Below, piece by piece: positions 14,152 to 16,985 of a DNA stretch of 16,985 nucleotides. Numbering within the stretch: the stretch's first letter is position 1; every line of letters starts with the position of its first letter. A program made the translations under genes and the position numbers. Location: the NCBI GenBank assembly GCA_964417835.1, contig CAYQJD010000020.1:1-16985 (forward strand). The letters run 5' to 3'. The notes under the pieces are model-generated. The model did not search any database and was not told where the DNA came from. It was given only the letters and a program-made list of their open reading frames with translations. This DNA is from UMGS1124 sp964417835. Its GTDB lineage: Bacteria; Bacillota_I; Bacilli_A; RF39; UBA660.

Positions 14152-16224
14152 CTATAATTTACTTATACTCTTATGACTTTTCATAAGTTTTTTTATTCCA
14201 GTTTTAAACGCTACATCAATTATATCCTCACTCATGTTTACAACTACGCCTGTCCCTAAAGTTTCATGGCTAATAATATCTCCTATTTTAATATCTTTAT
14301 TTTCTTTTTTATTATATACATCTTTTGTATCTATTTTTTCCTTTTCTTTTATACTTCCAGTTTCTTCAATTAAAATTTTATCAATTTCATCTATAAACCT
14401 ACTAGGCATATTAAGTGTATTTTTACCATAAAGCATTCTTCTTTTAGCATTAGTTATATACAATCTTTCTCTTGCTCGAGTAATACCAACATAACACAAT
14501 CTACGTTCTTCTTCAATACCATCCTCCATTAAACTCATATTATGAGGAAATACTCCCTCTTCCATGCCAACTAAAAATACTACATCAAATTCAAGACCTT
14601 TAGCACTATGAATTGTCATCAAAGTCACTTCATCATTATCTTCTTTATGACTCGACATATCGCTTATTAAACTTATCTCTTCAAGAAAGTCTCCTAAATT
14701 TATACACCCTGTCCTTTCCTCATAAGAAACAGTTATACTTTTAAACTCCATTAAATTATCTAATCTAAGTTCGTTTTCTAAAGTTTTTTCTGTTTCTAAC
14801 TTTTTTTTTAGCCCTGTAGTTTCTAAAATTTCATCAATTAATTCTGTCAAACTCATATTTTCAGATTTTTTAATCAAATCCATTATTAATTGTTTAAATT
14901 CTAATTCCTTTTTCGAATTAAGAGCATCAAATAAACTTATTCCTTCTATTTTACTTATATTTTCTAAGTTTTTAATAGCGCTTTCTCCTATCCCTCTTTT
15001 AGGTACGTTTATTATTCTTCTTAAACTTACTTCGTCATGAGTATTATATATTAATCTTAAATAGCTAATTAAATCCTTTATTTCTTTACGATTATAAAAA
15101 TAATAACTACCCACTACTTTATAAGGTATTCCCTTACTAAGAAATACTTCTTCAATAACACGAGCTTGAGCATTAGTACGATAAAGAATTCCTATTTCTT
15201 TTCGTTTATAACCTTCATTTAATAAATTATTTATTTCTTCAATAACAAGTGTTATCTCGTGTTTTTCATCATAGGCACGCATATATTTTATTTTTAATCC
15301 GTCCCCTTTTTCGCTCCAAAGATTCAAATCTTTTCTTTCTTTATTATTTTTTATTACACAGTTAGCGGCACTTAATATATTATTTGTACTTCTATAATTT
15401 TCTTCTAATTTAATTATTTTGGCATCTTTATAATCTTTTTCAAAATTTAGTATATTTCTATAATCTGCTTGTCTAAAACTATAAATACTTTGATTCATAT
15501 CTCCTACTACAAAAATATTTTTATATTTGGAAGCTAAAAGTGCACTTAGCTTATATTGAACTGGATTAGTGTCTTGATATTCATCAATCAAAATATATTT
15601 ATATTTATTTTGATAATGTTCTAGTATGGCATTATTATTTTCAAATAATTCCACTGGTTTAGATAATAAATCATCAAAATCTATTGAATTATTGTTTATC
15701 ATTTTTTTATTATATTCTTCATATATTTCTTTAACAACTTTATCAAGATCTGTATTGAAATATTTATCTAATTCAATATTATTTAACATTTGATTTTTTA
15801 TAAAACTTATTTTATTTCTAATATAATAAGGACTATAATGCTTAGAATCTAAATTCTTATCTTTTAAAATTTTTTTTATAATACTTAATACATCTTCACT
15901 ATCTATAATGGTAAAATTTCGATTCAAACCCAAAATACTATAATTTTCTCTAATAATTCTTAAGCCAAAAGAATGAAATGTTCCTATAAATGAATTAACA
16001 TTATCCACTAAATTATTAACTCTCTCTTTCATCTCTTTTGCAGCTTTATTTGTAAACGTAATTGCTAGAATATTATAATCATTAACCCCACTACCTATTA
16101 AATATGCAATACGTGTAGTTAAAACTTTCGTCTTTCCACTTCCTGCTCCAGCCATTACAAGGCAAGGGCCATCAATATGTTTAACTGCCTCTAATTGTTG
16201 TTTATTTAAACTGTCTAAATTCAT
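14152..16224 (-). CDS. pcrA: ATP-dependent DNA helicase PcrA (UvrD/Rep family)
   Basis: A superfamily 1A 3'-5' helicase for repair, replication restart and removal of RecA filaments. Of its 690 residues the N-terminal 640 carry all motifs: Walker A AGAGSGKT (25-32), TFTNKAAKEM (Ia), GTFHSFGLRI, motif II DEYQD (214-218), VVGDMNQSIYSFRQAD (III), LEENYRST (IV), TIHSAKGLEFD (V) and YVGITRARERLYI (VI). The C-terminus keeps the small Tudor-like domain that contacts RNA polymerase (IGDIISHETLGTGVVV...). It is slightly shorter than B. subtilis PcrA (about 739), mainly in the linker. GAGG precedes the ATG and an extended -10 promoter lies at 16244-16252. It heads the pcrA - nucleotidyltransferase - ligA operon. 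Confidence 0.97.
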   Translation of the reverse strand: MNLDSLNKQQLEAVKHIDGPCLVMAGAGSGKTKVLTTRIAYLIGSGVNDYNILAITFTNKAAKEMKERVNNLVDNVNSFIGTFHSFGLRIIRENYSILGLNRNFTIIDSEDVLSIIKKILKDKNLDSKHYSPYYIRNKISFIKNQMLNNIELDKYFNTDLDKVVKEIYEEYNKKMINNNSIDFDDLLSKPVELFENNNAILEHYQNKYKYILIDEYQDTNPVQYKLSALLASKYKNIFVVGDMNQSIYSFRQADYRNILNFEKDYKDAKIIKLEENYRSTNNILSAANCVIKNNKERKDLNLWSEKGDGLKIKYMRAYDEKHEITLVIEEINNLLNEGYKRKEIGILYRTNAQARVIEEVFLSKGIPYKVVGSYYFYNRKEIKDLISYLRLIYNTHDEVSLRRIINVPKRGIGESAIKNLENISKIEGISLFDALNSKKELEFKQLIMDLIKKSENMSLTELIDEILETTGLKKKLETEKTLENELRLDNLMEFKSITVSYEERTGCINLGDFLEEISLISDMSSHKEDNDEVTLMTIHSAKGLEFDVVFLVGMEEGVFPHNMSLMEDGIEEERRLCYVGITRARERLYITNAKRRMLYGKNTLNMPSRFIDEIDKILIEETGSIKEKEKIDTKDVYNKKENKDIKIGDIISHETLGTGVVVNMSEDIIDVAFKTGIKKLMKSHKSISKL

Positions 16225-16243
16225 ATTTTCCTCACTATAAATA

Positions 16244-16252
16244 ATTATACCA
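16244..16252 (-). promoter_or_regulatory. extended -10 promoter of the pcrA operon
   Basis: TGGTATAAT on the minus strand, 19 bases before the pcrA ATG and downstream of the terminator of the preceding gene. The -35 region is poor, as is common for extended -10 promoters. Confidence 0.6.
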
Positions 16253-16282
16253 AATAATTATTTTAATTTCATTAAAGATAAT

Positions 16283-16312
16283 AAAAAAAGGTAATATATT
16301 ATTTTATTACCT
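16283..16312 (-). terminator. intrinsic terminator of the Ntdp gene
   Basis: On the minus strand AGGTAATA (16305-16312) pairs perfectly with TATTACCT (16289-16296) around an 8-base loop, followed by 7 T (16283-16289). It lies 12 bases after the stop codon at 16324. Confidence 0.85.
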
Positions 16313-16323
16313 CAACTCACATT

Positions 16324-16869
16324 TTAATCTTTATATTTTTTCTTTATTTCTACATATTTATCATAATATTTATCAATTATTCTTTTGTTAAAAGGCGATA
16401 TACTGTTTTGTTCCATTTCAATTAAATTTGATAATTCATTCTTTAAAATTAGATCTATTTCTTTTGGATAATGCATTATTTTACTATGATAATTATATTC
16501 ATTTCTATCTAATACTTTAAATGCCCCATCGGGAAAAACTCTTAAATCTAAATCATAGTCTATATATTTTATTATTTTTTCATCTATTAAAAATGGTGAA
16601 GCTATATTGCAATAATAAAATAATCCATATTTTTTTAACTGTGCAATTATATTAAACCATCTTTTTTTATAAAAGAATATTATCGCTGGTTCCCTAGTTT
16701 TATGCGTTTTTCCATCACTTTCTGTAACTTTAGTTTTATAATTTCCACAGACTATATATTCATCGTTAACTTCTAAAATCGTGGCTTCATCCCATGTCCT
16801 GTGAATTTTACCATTATGCTTATAGCAATGAATTTCATAAACATCTCCTACTTTAATTTCATTATTCAT
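16324..16869 (-). CDS. Ntdp/DUF402 nucleoside tri- and diphosphate phosphatase
   Basis: A 181-residue protein counted from the ATG at 16869 (MNNEIKVGD). An upstream in-frame ATG at 16884 would place the AGAAGGA ribosome site inside the coding sequence, so the inner start, five to six bases after that site, is taken. The family (B. subtilis YgaC, S. aureus Ntdp) is recognised from KHNGKIHRTWDEATIL, VTESDGKTHKTREPAIIFFYKK, WFNIIAQLKK, YYCNIASPF and the acidic YIDYDLDLRVFPDG stretch, where the Asp residues bind divalent metal and which is followed by DRNEY. Members hydrolyse nucleoside tri- and diphosphates in the cytoplasm. The length is normal for the family and all these blocks are intact. 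It is a single-gene transcript with a promoter at 16893-16921 and a terminator at 16283-16312. Confidence 0.93.
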   Translation of the reverse strand: MNNEIKVGDVYEIHCYKHNGKIHRTWDEATILEVNDEYIVCGNYKTKVTESDGKTHKTREPAIIFFYKKRWFNIIAQLKKYGLFYYCNIASPFLIDEKIIKYIDYDLDLRVFPDGAFKVLDRNEYNYHSKIMHYPKEIDLILKNELSNLIEMEQNSISPFNKRIIDKYYDKYVEIKKKYKD

Positions 16870-16892
16870 ATGTTTCCTTCTCACTTGTGAAT

Positions 16893-16921
16893 ATTATACA
16901 ACAGTAAAAAAAAAAAAACAA
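16893..16921 (-). promoter_or_regulatory. promoter of the Ntdp gene with a 13-base A/T run between boxes
   Basis: On the minus strand TTGTTT (16916-16921), a 17-base spacer, then TATAAT (16893-16898), 23 bases before the preferred start. A run of 13 A (16906-16918 on the plus strand) fills most of the spacer and part of the -35 box, so slippage would change the spacing. Confidence 0.6.
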
Positions 16922-16941
16922 AAATAATTTTTAAAATGTAA

Positions 16942-16985
16942 CCTATAGAGTGGACTCTAAAAAAAAGAGAGACCCACTTTATAGG
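16942..16985. repeat. large inverted repeat at the window edge
   Basis: Arms 16942-16953 and 16974-16985 pair over 12 bp with one G-U pair; the stem then continues, after a small bulge, with CTCT/AGAG (16955-16958 with 16968-16971). The loop contains 8 A. The window ends exactly at the outer edge of the right arm, so the full extent is unknown. It could be a terminator of the neighbouring gene outside the window, or the terminal repeat of a mobile element. Confidence 0.55.

Noticed and set aside
11268..14431. Several plus-strand open frames of 60-100 codons within ligA, the nucleotidyltransferase and pcrA
   Set aside because: They lie antisense to strongly conserved genes and show no family features or ribosome sites.
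1..16985. TGA read as tryptophan throughout (Mycoplasma-type code)
   Set aside because: Long conserved genes such as ligA and pcrA contain no internal TGA and use TGG for Trp, which would not happen in an AT-rich genome with reassigned TGA.
1..16985. CRISPR array, rRNA, integrase or transposase
   Set aside because: No regularly spaced direct repeats, no rRNA sequence and no such protein were seen on either strand.

Overview
The window looks like chromosome from a very AT-rich, low-GC Gram-positive bacterium, probably a gut Bacilli/Mollicutes-related lineage of the RF39 or Erysipelotrichia type. The evidence is the extreme A/T bias of codons and spacers, strong Shine-Dalgarno sites (AGGAGG, GAAGGAG), TATAAT promoters, intrinsic terminators with T tracts, a pcrA-ligA operon, a Firmicute-type Ntdp phosphatase, and a truA gene preceded by ECF-transporter-like ATPase genes. 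The taxonomic placement is inference. The genetic code appears standard: every Trp in the intact genes is TGG, and stops are 7 TAA, 7 TAG and 2 TGA.

Layout: all intact genes except the first lie on the minus strand, so they are read here from right to left. (a) 16.99-16.28 kb: a large hairpin at the window edge, then an Ntdp/DUF402 phosphatase gene whose promoter carries a run of 13 A, closed by a terminator. (b) 16.25-11.26 kb: the operon pcrA - NDP-sugar-type nucleotidyltransferase - ligA, with a promoter in front and a terminator over the ligA stop. (c) 11.24-7.67 kb: a promoter, a small single-pass membrane protein, a membrane receptor with two binding-protein-like domains and a degenerate GGDEF (DGNEF) domain, and a YihY/BrkB membrane protein. 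A compact structured RNA segment and a terminator follow. (d) 7.65-5.15 kb: two ABC ATPases of ECF type with ruined catalytic motifs and no EcfT gene, then truA and a prepilin-like protein. (e) 5.13-1.8 kb: a membrane-anchored thioredoxin-fold protein, a PH-like protein, a two-LysM protein and a large DUF4352-like membrane protein, each with plausible promoter or terminator signals. (f) 1.8-1.6 kb: tRNA-Cys(GCA) with its own promoter and terminator. (g) 1.6-0.95 kb: a gene of unknown function broken by three in-frame stops (TGA, TAA, TGA). (h) 0.92-0.44 kb: a long hairpin that can terminate from both sides, then a small two-helix membrane protein on the plus strand. (i) 0.44-0 kb: mostly non-coding, with the start of a possible minus-strand gene cut by the window edge.

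The housekeeping part (PcrA helicase, LigA ligase, TruA, tRNA-Cys, Ntdp) is ordinary. The more unusual parts are the decayed or repurposed ECF ATPase pair, the GGDEF protein with its signature altered, the structured segment after yihY, the interrupted gene with TGA at likely Trp positions, and a neighbourhood of surface proteins carrying paired extracellular cysteines next to a CxxC thioredoxin.
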